From Chitinophaga filiformis (GTDB lineage: Bacteria > Bacteroidota > Bacteroidia > Chitinophagales > Chitinophagaceae), in the NCBI RefSeq assembly GCF_023100805.1, contig NZ_CP095855.1:3203001-3267000 (forward strand): a DNA stretch of 64,000 nt, in the 5' to 3' direction. The notes beneath the pieces are model-generated. The model saw only the letters and a list, made by a program, of their open reading frames with translations, was not told the DNA's origin and searched no databases. A program made the translations under genes and the position numbers. How positions within the stretch are numbered: position 1 is the stretch's first letter; each line of letters opens with the position of its first letter. This document shows positions 16,919 to 25,408 of this stretch, one piece after another.

Positions 16919-17476
16919 ATGATTGATGAAAAGGAATTACTTCCCCGTATCCTACACGGAGATCTTAAAGCCTTTGAGGTATTGGTAAAGCAATACCAGG
17001 GATTGGTGTTCCATGTAGTCAACAGGATCATCAATACAAAGGAGGACAAGGAAGACATCTGCCAGGAGGTTTTTATGAAGGTACACCAGCACCTGCACCG
17101 TTTTGAGTATAAGTCGCGCTTATCTACCTGGATTGCGCGGATTGCTTATGTCACCGCGATCAATTATGGAAAGAAGCACAACAGCAGTAATACGGTAGCC
17201 CATCCGGCCGATATTGAGAATTACAGTTTTGCGGAAGATCATCCGGGGCAGCAGCTGGATAAAAAGGATGTAACGGCGTATATTAACAGGCTGATCGCAC
17301 AGATGCCCGAGCAATACAGAACGGTATTGACATTATTTCATCTGAATGAGTTCTCCTACCGGGAGATTGAAGAAATAACCGGGATGCCGGAAGGAACAGT
17401 GAAGAGTTACCTGTTCCGTGGAAGAAAACTATTGAAGGAGAAATTAAGTGTTTATCTTAAAAATGAGCTGTCATGA
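16919..17476 (+). CDS. ECF-type RNA polymerase sigma factor
   Basis: This sigma-70 family protein of about 185 residues has region 2 (DLKAFEVLVKQYQGLVFHVVNRI, then DKEDICQEVFMKVHQHLHRF) and region 4 (MPEQYRTVLTLFHLNEFSYREIEEITGMPEGTVKSYLFRGRKLLKEKL). I chose ATG 16919 over the earlier in-frame ATG 16859. The longer start would add about 20 non-conserved residues, would run through the inverted repeat and would lie upstream of the likely promoter. The next gene overlaps the stop by 4 nt (ATGA), the classic arrangement for a sigma/anti-sigma-like pair. It may autoregulate through the upstream promoter; that is inference. Confidence 0.88.
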   Translation: MIDEKELLPRILHGDLKAFEVLVKQYQGLVFHVVNRIINTKEDKEDICQEVFMKVHQHLHRFEYKSRLSTWIARIAYVTAINYGKKHNSSNTVAHPADIENYSFAEDHPGQQLDKKDVTAYINRLIAQMPEQYRTVLTLFHLNEFSYREIEEITGMPEGTVKSYLFRGRKLLKEKLSVYLKNELS

Positions 17477-17892
17477 AGGAGATGGATGATAAAAGACTAC
17501 AGGAATTACTGGAAAAGGGCCTGGCGGGTCAAAAGGCTGGTTTGTCGCCGGAGGAAGGAGAGGAACTGGAAGTATACAGCATGTTGTTCGAGGCATTGGG
17601 CAATGCGCCTGCATCAGATCTGCCTCCCGATTTTGCCCTGAAGGTGGCCACTAAACTGAGATCGCGGAAGCAGCGTATGGCGGAGACAAGGGTTAACCTG
17701 ATCATTATCTTCTGTTGCCTGTTTGCGGGGGCAAGTGCCCTGGCGGCGCTGGTACATTTCGGGGGAGGGGAGGTGATCATGCATTTTATTTCCCGTTATG
17801 GAACCATATTTATATTAGGTACTGTCATTTTATTACTGATACAATACCTTGACCAGAAGTTGGTGAAACAGCCCTTGCTGAAGGGGCGATAG
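17473..17892 (+). CDS. Membrane partner of the ECF sigma factor (anti-sigma-like)
   Basis: This 139-residue protein has a cytosolic N-terminal half with acidic helices (DDKRLQELLEKGLAGQK, PEEGEELEVYSMLFEALG) and a PPDFALKVATKL motif seen in sigma-linked membrane proteins. Two membrane segments follow, at about 75-94 (LIIIFCCLFAGASALAALV) and 104-125 (ISRYGTIFILGTVILLLIQYL). The coding region overlaps the sigma stop by 4 nt, so the two genes are translationally coupled. A classic zinc-finger anti-sigma motif (HxxxCxxC) is absent. The gene ends in the sequence VKQPLLKGR, a degenerate copy of which recurs 130 bp downstream. Confidence 0.7.
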   Translation: MKEMDDKRLQELLEKGLAGQKAGLSPEEGEELEVYSMLFEALGNAPASDLPPDFALKVATKLRSRKQRMAETRVNLIIIFCCLFAGASALAALVHFGGGEVIMHFISRYGTIFILGTVILLLIQYLDQKLVKQPLLKGR

Positions 17893-18056
17893 TGTTGCTG
17901 CTATGTTACTATCTGCATACTGGTTCCCGGAGCAGTTATTCCTATGGGGAGCATTGCGCTGCCGGCATTGCCGGTATCCTGTATACAGGTACACAAAACA
18001 GCCATTCTTAAAGGAAAGATAATGCTGCCGATAGACTGCTAGTCTGCATATTGTTA
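17866..18056 (+). repeat. Degenerate tandem repeat of the anti-sigma gene tail (two copies, 130 bp apart)
   Basis: Copy A (17866-17926) covers the last codons of the preceding gene plus downstream DNA. Copy B (17996-18056) is similar along its length (AAACAGCC shared, then GATAG/GATAA, and CTGCATA further on). The last codons of A read VKQPLLKGR and B reads TKQPFLKER followed by a stop. A small frame from ATG 17903 to TAA 18022 (39 codons) ends inside copy B. Read as decayed duplication rather than a gene. The rest of 17893-18282 holds the upstream region of the hydrolase gene. Confidence 0.5.
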
Positions 18057-18282
18057 TTGGGATTAAGCCCCTGTGGCTATCTGGCAACACCGTCGGAAAG
18101 CGCGCAGTAGCCTTAATCCTTTTTATGTCTTTACTTGTGTGAACTGTTGGGATACATCTTTGTTAGCATTAAAAGCGAAAAATGGGTGACAAGGCTCCCC
18201 TGATTTGGGGATAGGGCGCCCGCATATTTCATTTTATTTTCGCGGTCTCTCAATACACAACGCTAAATCTAAAAAGTACCCA

Positions 18283-19299
18283 ATGAGAAATTTTATTGTC
18301 CTGTTCTTAATAGTCTTTACAGCATGTAATCAGCAGCATGGTGTTGACTATCAACAGTATTTTATGCCACAAGATTCCGGTGTTCAGACGGGTGGTGTGA
18401 AAATGGTGGAGATAGCAACGCCGAAGGGTAAATTTCATGTGTGGACCAAACGAATCGGTAACAACCCGCGGATGAAGATCTTACTCCTGCATGGAGGCCC
18501 AGGCGCAACACATGAATTCTTTGAATGTTTCGAAAGCTTTTTACCTAAAGAAGGTATTGAACTGATAGAATATGACCAGCTGGAATCTTACTACAGCGAG
18601 CAGCCCAACGATAGCAGCTTTTGGACAATGGAACATTATGTAGAGGAAGTAGAACAGGTACGCCAGGCATTACAACTTGACAGTACCAACTTCTACCTGC
18701 TGGGACATAGCTGGGGTGGTATGCTGGCCATAGATTATGCATTGAAGTATCAGCAACATATCAAAGGACTTATTATTTCGGATATGATGGCAAGCATGAC
18801 CAGTTATGCGGCATACAATAAAACGCTGAGAGCACAAATGAGAAAGTCACTGGTCGATTCGCTGGAAGCATACGAGAACAATGGCCAATATGGCGACAGT
18901 ACCTACCAGGCGCTCGTCATGAATGAATACTATAAAAAACATATCTGTGTATTGCCGGAATGGCCCGAAGCAGTCAACAGGTGTTTCAAACATCTTAACC
19001 CGGCTGTTTATGTTACCATGCAGGGGCCCAGTGAATTCAAGCCAGGTGGCCGGCTCATTAACTGGGACCGTACGGGCGACCTTCCCAGGATCAAGGTGCC
19101 AACATTGACCATAGGCGCAAAGTTTGATACAATGGACCCTGAGCATATGAAGTGGATGAGTACACAGGTACAGAACGGAAGTAATGTATACTGTCCGGAA
19201 GGCAGTCATTTCAGTTGCTGGGATGATCAAAAGCATTATTTCCCCGGGCTAATTGCGTTTATGAAACGTGTGGATGAGGAGAGATCCGGAAAGAATTAA
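18283..19299 (+). CDS. Proline iminopeptidase-like alpha/beta hydrolase lipoprotein
   Basis: This lipoprotein (signal MRNFIVLFLIVFTAC, Cys15) is an alpha/beta hydrolase of peptidase family S33. The oxyanion motif HGGPGATHEFFE, the nucleophile elbow GHSWGG, an acid near AKFDTMDP and the catalytic His in GSHFSCWDD are all present. Family members release N-terminal proline or other residues from peptides, and some relatives hydrolyse other small substrates. I chose ATG 18283 because it begins directly with the signal; the earlier in-frame ATG at 18205 would add about 26 residues ahead of it. Membrane anchoring on the periplasmic side is predicted from the lipobox. It is a single gene ended by a strong hairpin. 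Confidence 0.85.
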   Translation: MRNFIVLFLIVFTACNQQHGVDYQQYFMPQDSGVQTGGVKMVEIATPKGKFHVWTKRIGNNPRMKILLLHGGPGATHEFFECFESFLPKEGIELIEYDQLESYYSEQPNDSSFWTMEHYVEEVEQVRQALQLDSTNFYLLGHSWGGMLAIDYALKYQQHIKGLIISDMMASMTSYAAYNKTLRAQMRKSLVDSLEAYENNGQYGDSTYQALVMNEYYKKHICVLPEWPEAVNRCFKHLNPAVYVTMQGPSEFKPGGRLINWDRTGDLPRIKVPTLTIGAKFDTMDPEHMKWMSTQVQNGSNVYCPEGSHFSCWDDQKHYFPGLIAFMKRVDEERSGKN

Positions 19300-19447
19300 A
19301 CGCTCTGAAACAATGATGCTGCATCCGGCGCCTTAGGATAAATCTGCTTGTTGCCAGTGGTATAGCGGCTGCTTAGCTGCCTTAGCCATGGATTTGAAGT
19401 GGACTTGCGCCGGACTTAATGAGAATATGAGCAGTCAATATTATATC

Positions 19448-19496
19448 AAAGGGCTGAGCGAAAAGCGTAAGGAATCTTTTCGGTCAGCCCTTTTTT
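19448..19496 (+). terminator. Rho-independent terminator
   Basis: AAAGGGCTGA (19448-19457) pairs with TCAGCCCTTT (19484-19493). An inner pair GAAAAG/CTTTTC extends the stem, and a T-run (19491-19496) follows. It terminates the S33 peptidase-like gene and lies ahead of the convergent DUF4197 gene. Confidence 0.85.
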
Positions 19497-19528
19497 GTTG
19501 TATTGCTCGTCGCCAACGGCGACAATTG

Positions 19529-20257
19529 TTATTTTGATTGTTGCTGTGCCTGCGGACTTCCGAACACTGTTTTCAGCAGATCGGTTACACGGGCGGCAGG
19601 GTCCTGCCTGATCTTCTGCTCTTCGAGCGCAACTTCCTGGAAGATACCGGCAATCGCTTTTTCGGTTACATAAGCGGTAAGGTCAGTATTCACCGGCGTA
19701 GAAGAGAACTTGTTATATACGGAGAACAGGTCTGACCAGTATTTGGTAGCGTCCACTTTCTTCAGGGCATCGCCGATAACCGGTTTGAAGGCACTGGTAA
19801 GTGCAGCGGTGGTCTTGTCCTTGAAGTAGTTGGTGGCGGCATTGTTACCTCCTTTCAGGATGCCCAGGGCATCAGTGATTGTCATTTGTTTGATCGCGTT
19901 TACGAAGATAGGAGTGGCGGATTTTGCAGCTTCTTCCGCACCTCTGTTCATGGAAAGGATCGCCTTATCCACTACACTACCCAGGCCCACACTACGCAGG
20001 GTGCTTTCTACTTTCTGGGCCTCAGGAGGCATCAGGATCTTCAATGCAGCGTTGGCAAAAAAGCCGTTGGCGGCAGAAAGCTTGTTTGCACTGTTCTGGG
20101 TTCCGATAGTAAGTGCTTCTTTCAGCGCGGCAGCAATCTGTGCGGAGCTCAGACCCCCGGCAGTGGGCAGGTTATTCAGGATCTGTTGTGAGGTTTCACA
20201 ACCAGTGCTGGTTAAAAGCAGTGCGGCTAAAATACATGCAAAAAATCCTTGTTTCAT
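19529..20257 (-). CDS. DUF4197 lipoprotein
   Basis: This lipoprotein of about 242 residues (signal ending LLLTSTGC) has the DUF4197 pattern: GLSSAQIAAALKEALTIGT near the N-terminus, AALKILMPPEAQKVESTLR, then NRGAEEAAKSATPIFVNAIK and ITDALGILKGGNNAATNYFK, and a C-terminal KAIAGIFQEVALEEQKIRQDP. DUF4197 proteins are helical envelope lipoproteins of unknown function found across Bacteroidota and Proteobacteria. The start at 20257 is preferred over 20296 because it opens directly with the signal peptide, and the -7 promoter box at 20294-20301 would put the earlier ATG upstream of the transcript start. Confidence 0.88.
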   Translation of the reverse strand: MKQGFFACILAALLLTSTGCETSQQILNNLPTAGGLSSAQIAAALKEALTIGTQNSANKLSAANGFFANAALKILMPPEAQKVESTLRSVGLGSVVDKAILSMNRGAEEAAKSATPIFVNAIKQMTITDALGILKGGNNAATNYFKDKTTAALTSAFKPVIGDALKKVDATKYWSDLFSVYNKFSSTPVNTDLTAYVTEKAIAGIFQEVALEEQKIRQDPAARVTDLLKTVFGSPQAQQQSK

Positions 20258-20293
20258 AATAGATTGTATTACATTGATAAATGTTAGAGAAGG

Positions 20294-20301
20294 CAAAGAT
20301 A
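20294..20301 (-). promoter_or_regulatory. Candidate -7 box for the DUF4197 gene
   Basis: The minus strand reads TATCTTTG, a full TAnnTTTG match. It predicts a start near 20289 and a leader of about 30 nt to ATG 20257. No -33 TTG is obvious at the right distance. Confidence 0.4.
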
Positions 20302-20516
20302 GATTTTTCTTTTTAATAGAATATTCCCTTTAAAATACGATATTGCATGAGGAGAAAAACAATAATCCCTTACAGTCAGGAACACTACTAAACTATACAG
20401 CGAAGCAGGATATTTCCGAGCCAAAGAGAGAGAAAAAAACAGCTTTAAAACTGAGTCAGTAACCGAGCGCGCAGCCTGGATTTCATTTTTCAGTATGCGG
20501 TATTTAAAGATTCCAC

Positions 20517-21353
20517 ATGAAAACGATCATTATCATTGTAGGCGTAACTGCCCTTTACATTCTATTTGTTGTTATCAAACTGATCAAACTGAATCGCAGG
20601 GCGAAAGAGATCGCTCTCAGAGCGAAACAGGACCGCGCCATGCAACCTGAAGAAGAGGAGGCTCCCGATCTGAACGATGATGACACACTTTCCCTGCATG
20701 ACAGGCAATATATAGCCTGCGGAGCTAACCTGGCCTACCTGCATGGAGACCGCATGGATACACTGGAAACAGACAGCGACCAGGAAGAGATCCGGGCCAT
20801 GCTGAAAAGAGAATGGCATATCAATACCAGGGACAAACTGCTGAACAATATTGACTGGCTGGTAAACCATGGCCACCGCGTCTATTTCAAACCTATCTGG
20901 AATATACTGACCACTTTACCCGTAAGAGAAAGAGCGGTAGAGCTGGAAAAACTGCAGTCCGAATTTACTGCGAAAGGCGACGAAATATCCGTAGATCTGT
21001 ATGCTTCCAATATATCCGAAGGTTATAAACACCTCCGTGAGGAAGCGGGCTGTTTTGAAGGCAAAAAATGTAAACTGGATGCCCTCACCTGGGACCTCGG
21101 CCGTGCTATCAATCTTTGCCGCTGGGGCTATGATGCCGGTTTCCTGTCGAGAGATGAAGCACTTGGCTATATCCGCAAGTTCGGAAAGGACCTGTTGCAC
21201 AACTATACCACCTGGACCAACCTGGGCGAAAATTACCTGATGGGATTTGCCATGTGGAGCGGCGATCTGCAGGAGCTGGATGAGGCCTACGGCGCTCATT
21301 GCGACCTGCTCTCTGAAGACAGCAGTCCCTGGGTACAGCTGGAAAGCCGCTAG
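20517..21353 (+). CDS. DUF1266 membrane-anchored protein
   Basis: This 278-residue protein has one N-terminal membrane segment (about 3-23) and a cytosolic helical domain. The body matches DUF1266: LANLAYL-type start (ACGANLAYLHG), NIDWLVNHGHR, and the signature TWDLGRAINLCRWGYDAGFLS followed by EALGYIRKFGKDLL and WTNLGENYLMGFAMWSG. The family's role is unknown; some DUF1266 proteins (YbeU/YbeR-like) sit near chaperones or polymorphic toxin genes, but nothing like that is here. It is a single gene converging with the P-type ATPase gene. Confidence 0.82.
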   Translation: MKTIIIIVGVTALYILFVVIKLIKLNRRAKEIALRAKQDRAMQPEEEEAPDLNDDDTLSLHDRQYIACGANLAYLHGDRMDTLETDSDQEEIRAMLKREWHINTRDKLLNNIDWLVNHGHRVYFKPIWNILTTLPVRERAVELEKLQSEFTAKGDEISVDLYASNISEGYKHLREEAGCFEGKKCKLDALTWDLGRAINLCRWGYDAGFLSRDEALGYIRKFGKDLLHNYTTWTNLGENYLMGFAMWSGDLQELDEAYGAHCDLLSEDSSPWVQLESR

Positions 21354-21421
21354 TACAGGGAGCGCTTATCTTCCGTGGTTTTATTTTTAAACGAAATGCT
21401 TGTTTCGATACAAGTGGGGCT

Positions 21422-23395
21422 TTAATTTTTCCCACTTTGATCTTTATACACCAGTAACCTCAATGCATTAAATACTACCAGCAAGGTAGATCCCTCATGC
21501 GCTATAATGGCCGGACCGATAGAAGCGATGCCCAGCATGGTAAGCGGGATCAGCACAGCTACCATTCCGAGACTGAATACAAGGTTCTGGCGGATGATGC
21601 TCTTTGCCTGCCTGCTTAAACGGATCGCAAAAGGCAGGAGGGACAGTTTATCGCCCATCAGGGCTATATCTGCCGTTTCAAGCGCTACATCACTACCCGC
21701 AGCACCCATTGCAATACCTACCGTACTGTTTGCCATGGCCGGGGCATCATTTACACCGTCGCCTATCATGGCTACTTTATTTTCATCCTGTTTTAATTTT
21801 TTGATAGCTGCTACTTTCTCTTCCGGAAGGAGGTCGCCCCAGGCTTCTGTAAGTCCCGTCTGAGCGGCTACAGCATCAGCTACCTGCTGATTATCGCCTG
21901 TCAGCATGATCATTCTCCTGATGCCCGCAGCGCGCAGTTCCTGTAACACTTGCCTGGCTTCCTCTCTGGGGGTATCCATCACAGCTATAAGACCGATATA
22001 GTCCTCATTCCTGCGAACGATCATGCTCGTGTTCCCGCTTTCCTGTAATCTGGCCACTTTCTCAGCCAGTTCCTGCGGCAGCTGCTCTTTTTCAAACAAG
22101 GCAGGGTTGCCGATCACAATCGTATCATTGCCGGCTTTTGCGCTGATCCCTTTCCCCGCTATTGAGCGGAGGTCGCTGACAGCAGGAAGCACAGCGTTAT
22201 GCAATCTGGTTTTACTATCTTTTACAATGGCTTTGCCCAGGGGATGATCGCTCAGGGATTCAACCGCCACCGTTAGTTGCAGCAGCTCTTCTTCACTGGC
22301 GCCATTAAGGGAAATAATATTGGTGAGTTTTGGTCTTCCTTCCGTGAGCGTACCTGTTTTATCGAACGCTAAGGCAGTCAGTGTACCCAGGTCTTCCAAA
22401 GGTCTTCCGCCTTTGATGAGCACACCCGATCTGGCTGCCCTTGCTACGCCGCTTAACACAGCGCTGGGAGTAGCTATTGCCAGTGCACAGGGACTTGCAG
22501 CCACCAGTACAGACATGGCGCGGTAGAAACTTTTGCTGAATGGTTCGTCTATTACCAGGAAGGCAAAGCATAAAGCAGTTACGAGGATCAGCACGGCTGG
22601 CACATAATATTGCTGTACCTTGTCTGTGAACCGCTGCGAAGGCGATTTCCCCGACTGGGCTTCATTCACCAGCTTTATGAGGCGGGCGATGGTAGAACCC
22701 GAAGACAGGCGTGAAACCATTACTTCCAGCGATCCGTTGCCATTGATAGTGCCTGCGAAGACCCTGTATCTGGCCTCCAGTTTATCGGCTTTTTCTGGTG
22801 TTATTTGCGGATCAGCAAGCGCCTGCTTTTCTACCGGTATACTTTCTCCTGTGATAGGCGCCTGGTTTACACTGCTGTTGCCTGCTATAATGATACCATC
22901 CGCAGGGATCTTTGTATCTGGTTTTATAAGGATGATATCGCCTGTCTTCAGTGTTTCCACATCTACCTCCTGTCCTGATTTCAGGAGGGCTGTTTTAGGC
23001 GTCAGTTCGGCCAGTGCAGCAATAGATCTCTTTGCCTTACCCATGGCATAATGTTCCAGTGCATGACCAAGGCTGAACAGGGACAATAGCAATGCACCTT
23101 CTGCCCAGTCGCCCAGGATGCCTGCTCCAGCAGCTGCTACGAGCATCAGGAAATCAATTTCAAATTCACCTTTGCCGATAGCTGTAACAGCTTCTTTGGC
23201 GGTAAAAAATCCACCGAAAAAATAAGCCGCGATATAACATATCAGTGGAACAACAGCAGGCAATGTTTCTATGAAATGAAGCCCAAAACCGATGCCCAGG
23301 CAAATGCCGCAGATAATGCTAAAGATCAGCTCCGTATTGTGACCGAAAATACCTCCATGAGCGTGTGAATGTCCTTGCTTGCTATGTTGTTCCAT
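21422..23395 (-). CDS. P1B-4-type metal-transporting P-type ATPase
   Basis: This 657-residue membrane pump shows all P-type ATPase motifs: TGES in the actuator domain, the phosphorylation site DKTGTLTEG (Asp345), SDHPLGKAI and GDGVNDAPAMA. The ion-binding motif in the sixth helix is SPC (Cys303), not CPC, and the last helix carries HEGST (His633) followed by NALRLL. This SPC plus HEG[GST] pair marks the P1B-4 class, linked to Co2+ or Fe2+ efflux (CoaT, PfeT types). There is no N-terminal heavy-metal domain; instead the tail is His-rich (QGHSHAHGG), a likely metal-binding extension. Substrate cannot be fixed by sequence alone. No metalloregulator lies next to it. Confidence 0.92.
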   Translation of the reverse strand: MEQHSKQGHSHAHGGIFGHNTELIFSIICGICLGIGFGLHFIETLPAVVPLICYIAAYFFGGFFTAKEAVTAIGKGEFEIDFLMLVAAAGAGILGDWAEGALLLSLFSLGHALEHYAMGKAKRSIAALAELTPKTALLKSGQEVDVETLKTGDIILIKPDTKIPADGIIIAGNSSVNQAPITGESIPVEKQALADPQITPEKADKLEARYRVFAGTINGNGSLEVMVSRLSSGSTIARLIKLVNEAQSGKSPSQRFTDKVQQYYVPAVLILVTALCFAFLVIDEPFSKSFYRAMSVLVAASPCALAIATPSAVLSGVARAARSGVLIKGGRPLEDLGTLTALAFDKTGTLTEGRPKLTNIISLNGASEEELLQLTVAVESLSDHPLGKAIVKDSKTRLHNAVLPAVSDLRSIAGKGISAKAGNDTIVIGNPALFEKEQLPQELAEKVARLQESGNTSMIVRRNEDYIGLIAVMDTPREEARQVLQELRAAGIRRMIMLTGDNQQVADAVAAQTGLTEAWGDLLPEEKVAAIKKLKQDENKVAMIGDGVNDAPAMANSTVGIAMGAAGSDVALETADIALMGDKLSLLPFAIRLSRQAKSIIRQNLVFSLGMVAVLIPLTMLGIASIGPAIIAHEGSTLLVVFNALRLLVYKDQSGKN

Positions 23396-23490
23396 GGGGA
23401 TAAATTAAGAAAATGATTTGAAACAATGCTACTTTAGTGAAAAGGAATATACCCCTACAGAATTACCTCATCTGCAAAAACATAGCAAAT

Positions 23491-23856
23491 ATGGAACATC
23501 CTACCTACGGTAACGGCAAGATCTGTTATATCGAAATTCCTGCGAAAGATGTAAAGCGATCAGCCGCTTTTTATGAAAGCGTATTTGGATGGAAGATCAG
23601 AACGCGGGGTGACGGTTCAATTGCTTTTGATGATACTGTTGAAGAAGTGAGCGGCACTTTTGTAAAAGGACGTGAAGCACATGGGGATAAAGGTCTGTGT
23701 ATTCACCTGATGGTATTTGATATGCGCGCTACACTGAAACTGATCACTGACAAGGGCGGAACAATTGTAGAAGATATGAATGATGCAGCCACGGAGGTCA
23801 CTGCAAAGTTCAGTGATCCTGCAGGGAATGTATTCGGCTTATACCAGCAGTCCTGA
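23491..23856 (+). CDS. VOC family (glyoxalase-like) protein
   Basis: This single-domain protein of about 121 residues has the vicinal-oxygen-chelate pattern: YIEIPAKDVKRSAAFYESVFGWKI at the start, a GGTIV turn in the second half, and FSDPAGNVFGLYQ at the end. The metal ligands expected for glyoxalase I are only partly conserved, so enzyme activity is uncertain; related small VOC proteins act as lyases, dioxygenases or binding proteins. The start at 23491 (MEHPTYGNG) is preferred; the upstream ATG 23437 would prepend a non-conserved basic tail. It diverges from the metal ATPase gene by 96 bp, and may share a promoter region with it. Confidence 0.85.
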   Translation: MEHPTYGNGKICYIEIPAKDVKRSAAFYESVFGWKIRTRGDGSIAFDDTVEEVSGTFVKGREAHGDKGLCIHLMVFDMRATLKLITDKGGTIVEDMNDAATEVTAKFSDPAGNVFGLYQQS

Positions 23857-23922
23857 TGCAGGCAGGCGCATGTGTGCAGGCGTGGCATGTTTTTTTCACC
23901 AGCTTAGGTAAAAACATATCAC

Positions 23923-24405
23923 ATGAAAATCTATCCGCATAAAAAGAATTCAGCTATGGCTGACTTAGGTACTGCCATAGGAGTGGGGTTGCTGGCCGGC
24001 CTGGCAGGAACGGCAGCTATTACTGTTTCTCAGATGATAGAAATGAAGATCACAAAGCGTAAACCCAGCAATGCGCCTGTGGATGTAGTGTCGAAAGTGC
24101 TCGATGTGACTGCTGTCAGCGAAGAAAAGAAGCCGAAAGTATCGCAGGAAGTTCACTGGGCATATGGTACGACATGGGGAGTAGCGAGGGGCATACTCTC
24201 TCTTGCCGGACTCAAAGGATGGACCGCTGATCTTGCACATTTTGCAAGCGTATGGGGAGCTGCTCTTGTGATGTTGCCCCGCCTCAAGGTGGCTCCTCCC
24301 ATTCAGAAAGAAGACCCCAAAACGATCGGAACGGATATATTACACCATGCTGTATATGCTGTTGCTACAGGGCTTGTGTATGATATGATCACCAGGAAAA
24401 AATGA
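23923..24405 (+). CDS. Hypothetical membrane protein (160 aa)
   Basis: This 160-residue protein has a Gly/Ala-rich hydrophobic N-terminal segment (AIGVGLLAGLAGTAAITVSQM), a basic linker (ITKRKPSNAPVDVVSKVL), then further hydrophobic stretches (GTTWGVARGILSLAGLKG, ASVWGAALVMLPRL, LHHAVYAVATGLVYDMI). The arrangement resembles YagU/DUF1440-type inner-membrane proteins, but I am not certain. It follows the VOC gene at 66 bp on the same strand and may be cotranscribed with it. Confidence 0.6.
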   Translation: MKIYPHKKNSAMADLGTAIGVGLLAGLAGTAAITVSQMIEMKITKRKPSNAPVDVVSKVLDVTAVSEEKKPKVSQEVHWAYGTTWGVARGILSLAGLKGWTADLAHFASVWGAALVMLPRLKVAPPIQKEDPKTIGTDILHHAVYAVATGLVYDMITRKK

Positions 24406-24414
24406 AAGCCGGTA

Positions 24415-24609
24415 TCAATACCGCTTCTTTTGCTGACCTGGTGCATATGGCCTGGCCGACTTGGAGCCTGTTAACTTTTTAGCTTGTCCCGGTGGTAAGC
24501 CATGAGGATTGCCGGGCGGAGGTGCAACGCGGTAAGTACATGCGCTGATAGTGCAGCAAATGAAAAAGGAAAACAGCAGCGACAGTATGAGTATCGGTCT
24601 TACGAACAT
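24415..24609 (-). CDS. Small lipoprotein with PPGQAKK-type tail
   Basis: This 64-residue product has a signal peptide with lipobox (FFICCTISAC) and a short soluble tail with LPPGQAKKLTGSKSARPYAPGQQK. This exact style of tail (PPGQAKK...GSKSA..APGQ) recurs in many short Bacteroidota lipoproteins that databases misname as quinol oxidase subunit 4. There is no sign of an oxidase domain here. It is basic, Gly/Pro-rich and probably periplasmic; function unknown. It converges with the preceding membrane-protein gene with 9 bp between stops. Confidence 0.75.
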   Translation of the reverse strand: MFVRPILILSLLFSFFICCTISACTYRVAPPPGNPHGLPPGQAKKLTGSKSARPYAPGQQKKRY

Positions 24610-24753
24610 GAAATAAATACTTTATGGTAAATGAAAGACAAATATAATACCAGAATTTAATACCTGAGTATTCAGTAAGTAGCTGAATGCTTCAGAGCCG
24701 GGTTAATCTTGTAAACCGGGCGAGGTATTAGTGATATTTTAAATTTTCATATG

Positions 24754-24761
24754 TATATTTG
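24754..24761 (+). promoter_or_regulatory. Candidate -7 box upstream of the 24884 lipoprotein gene
   Basis: TATATTTG matches TAnnTTTG. The predicted transcript start is near 24766, giving a leader of about 118 nt. No -33 TTG is seen. Confidence 0.35.
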
Positions 24762-24883
24762 TACTGCTTAAGCGGGGGATTCTACCGCCGGAAGATGCCT
24801 ATGACCGATATTGGTGCCGACGTATGAAGCAGGCGGGTTGCAGCAGCTGCAACGATATTTGTGTATCCCTTACAAATTGTCAT

Positions 24884-25408
24884 ATGAAACAGCATTCAGG
24901 AAGGTTATTGTTGACGTTATGTTTTTTGTCATTCTCCATGACAGTTCTCTCCTGCGGGAAGGCCAGACATAAAATGCATGTGGTAACCAACGGATCTGAG
25001 GACGCCACGAAAGCGCAGACAGACAGGGTCTACCCCACCTATAATGCCGACTCTGCTGATACAAAGGATAATCAAAACCGTTTTAAGGAACATCTGCAGA
25101 TCGAGTTGACGAATGATGTGAAAGATCTTTATACCTACGGCGATTTTATGGCTATTGACTATTCTGTGCTGATGTCTTTTAGCTGCGATCAGTCAACGAT
25201 CGACAGGATCATTGAGCAGAACGGGCTTCAGTTGTCCACAGAAAACAATATGCGCGCCATTTCCTTCCCGGGGAAATTCCGCTGGTGGAAACAGGAAGAA
25301 ATAGATCAGCTGATCCCCTACAGAGCGGGAGAAGAAGACGAATTCTGGCAGTACCTGTGGTACAATCCTGCTACCAGGCAGGCATTTTACGAGGAGTTCA
25401 GTATGTAG
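24884..25408 (+). CDS. Hypothetical lipoprotein (about 174 aa)
   Basis: The product starts MKQHSGRLLLTLCFLSFSM and has a lipobox ending LSC (about residue 24). The mature part begins with a Thr/Asp-rich linker and then a compact domain: HLQIELTNDVKDLYTYGDFMAIDYSVLMSFSCDQSTIDRIIEQNG, a short FRWWKQEEIDQLIPYRAG segment, and an aromatic C-terminus (FWQYLWYNPATRQAFYEEF). I do not recognise the family; it could be a small sensor or inhibitor domain on the periplasmic face. ATG 24884 was chosen over 24824, which would add 20 residues with Cys pairs in front of a normal signal. Its 3' end overlaps the convergent AraC gene by 11 nt. Confidence 0.7.
   Translation: MKQHSGRLLLTLCFLSFSMTVLSCGKARHKMHVVTNGSEDATKAQTDRVYPTYNADSADTKDNQNRFKEHLQIELTNDVKDLYTYGDFMAIDYSVLMSFSCDQSTIDRIIEQNGLQLSTENNMRAISFPGKFRWWKQEEIDQLIPYRAGEEDEFWQYLWYNPATRQAFYEEFSM

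Noticed and set aside
17903..18022. 39-codon frame after the sigma-partner gene
   Set aside because: It overlaps both copies of a decayed repeat, and the product has no recognisable pattern beyond its tail; best seen as a remnant.
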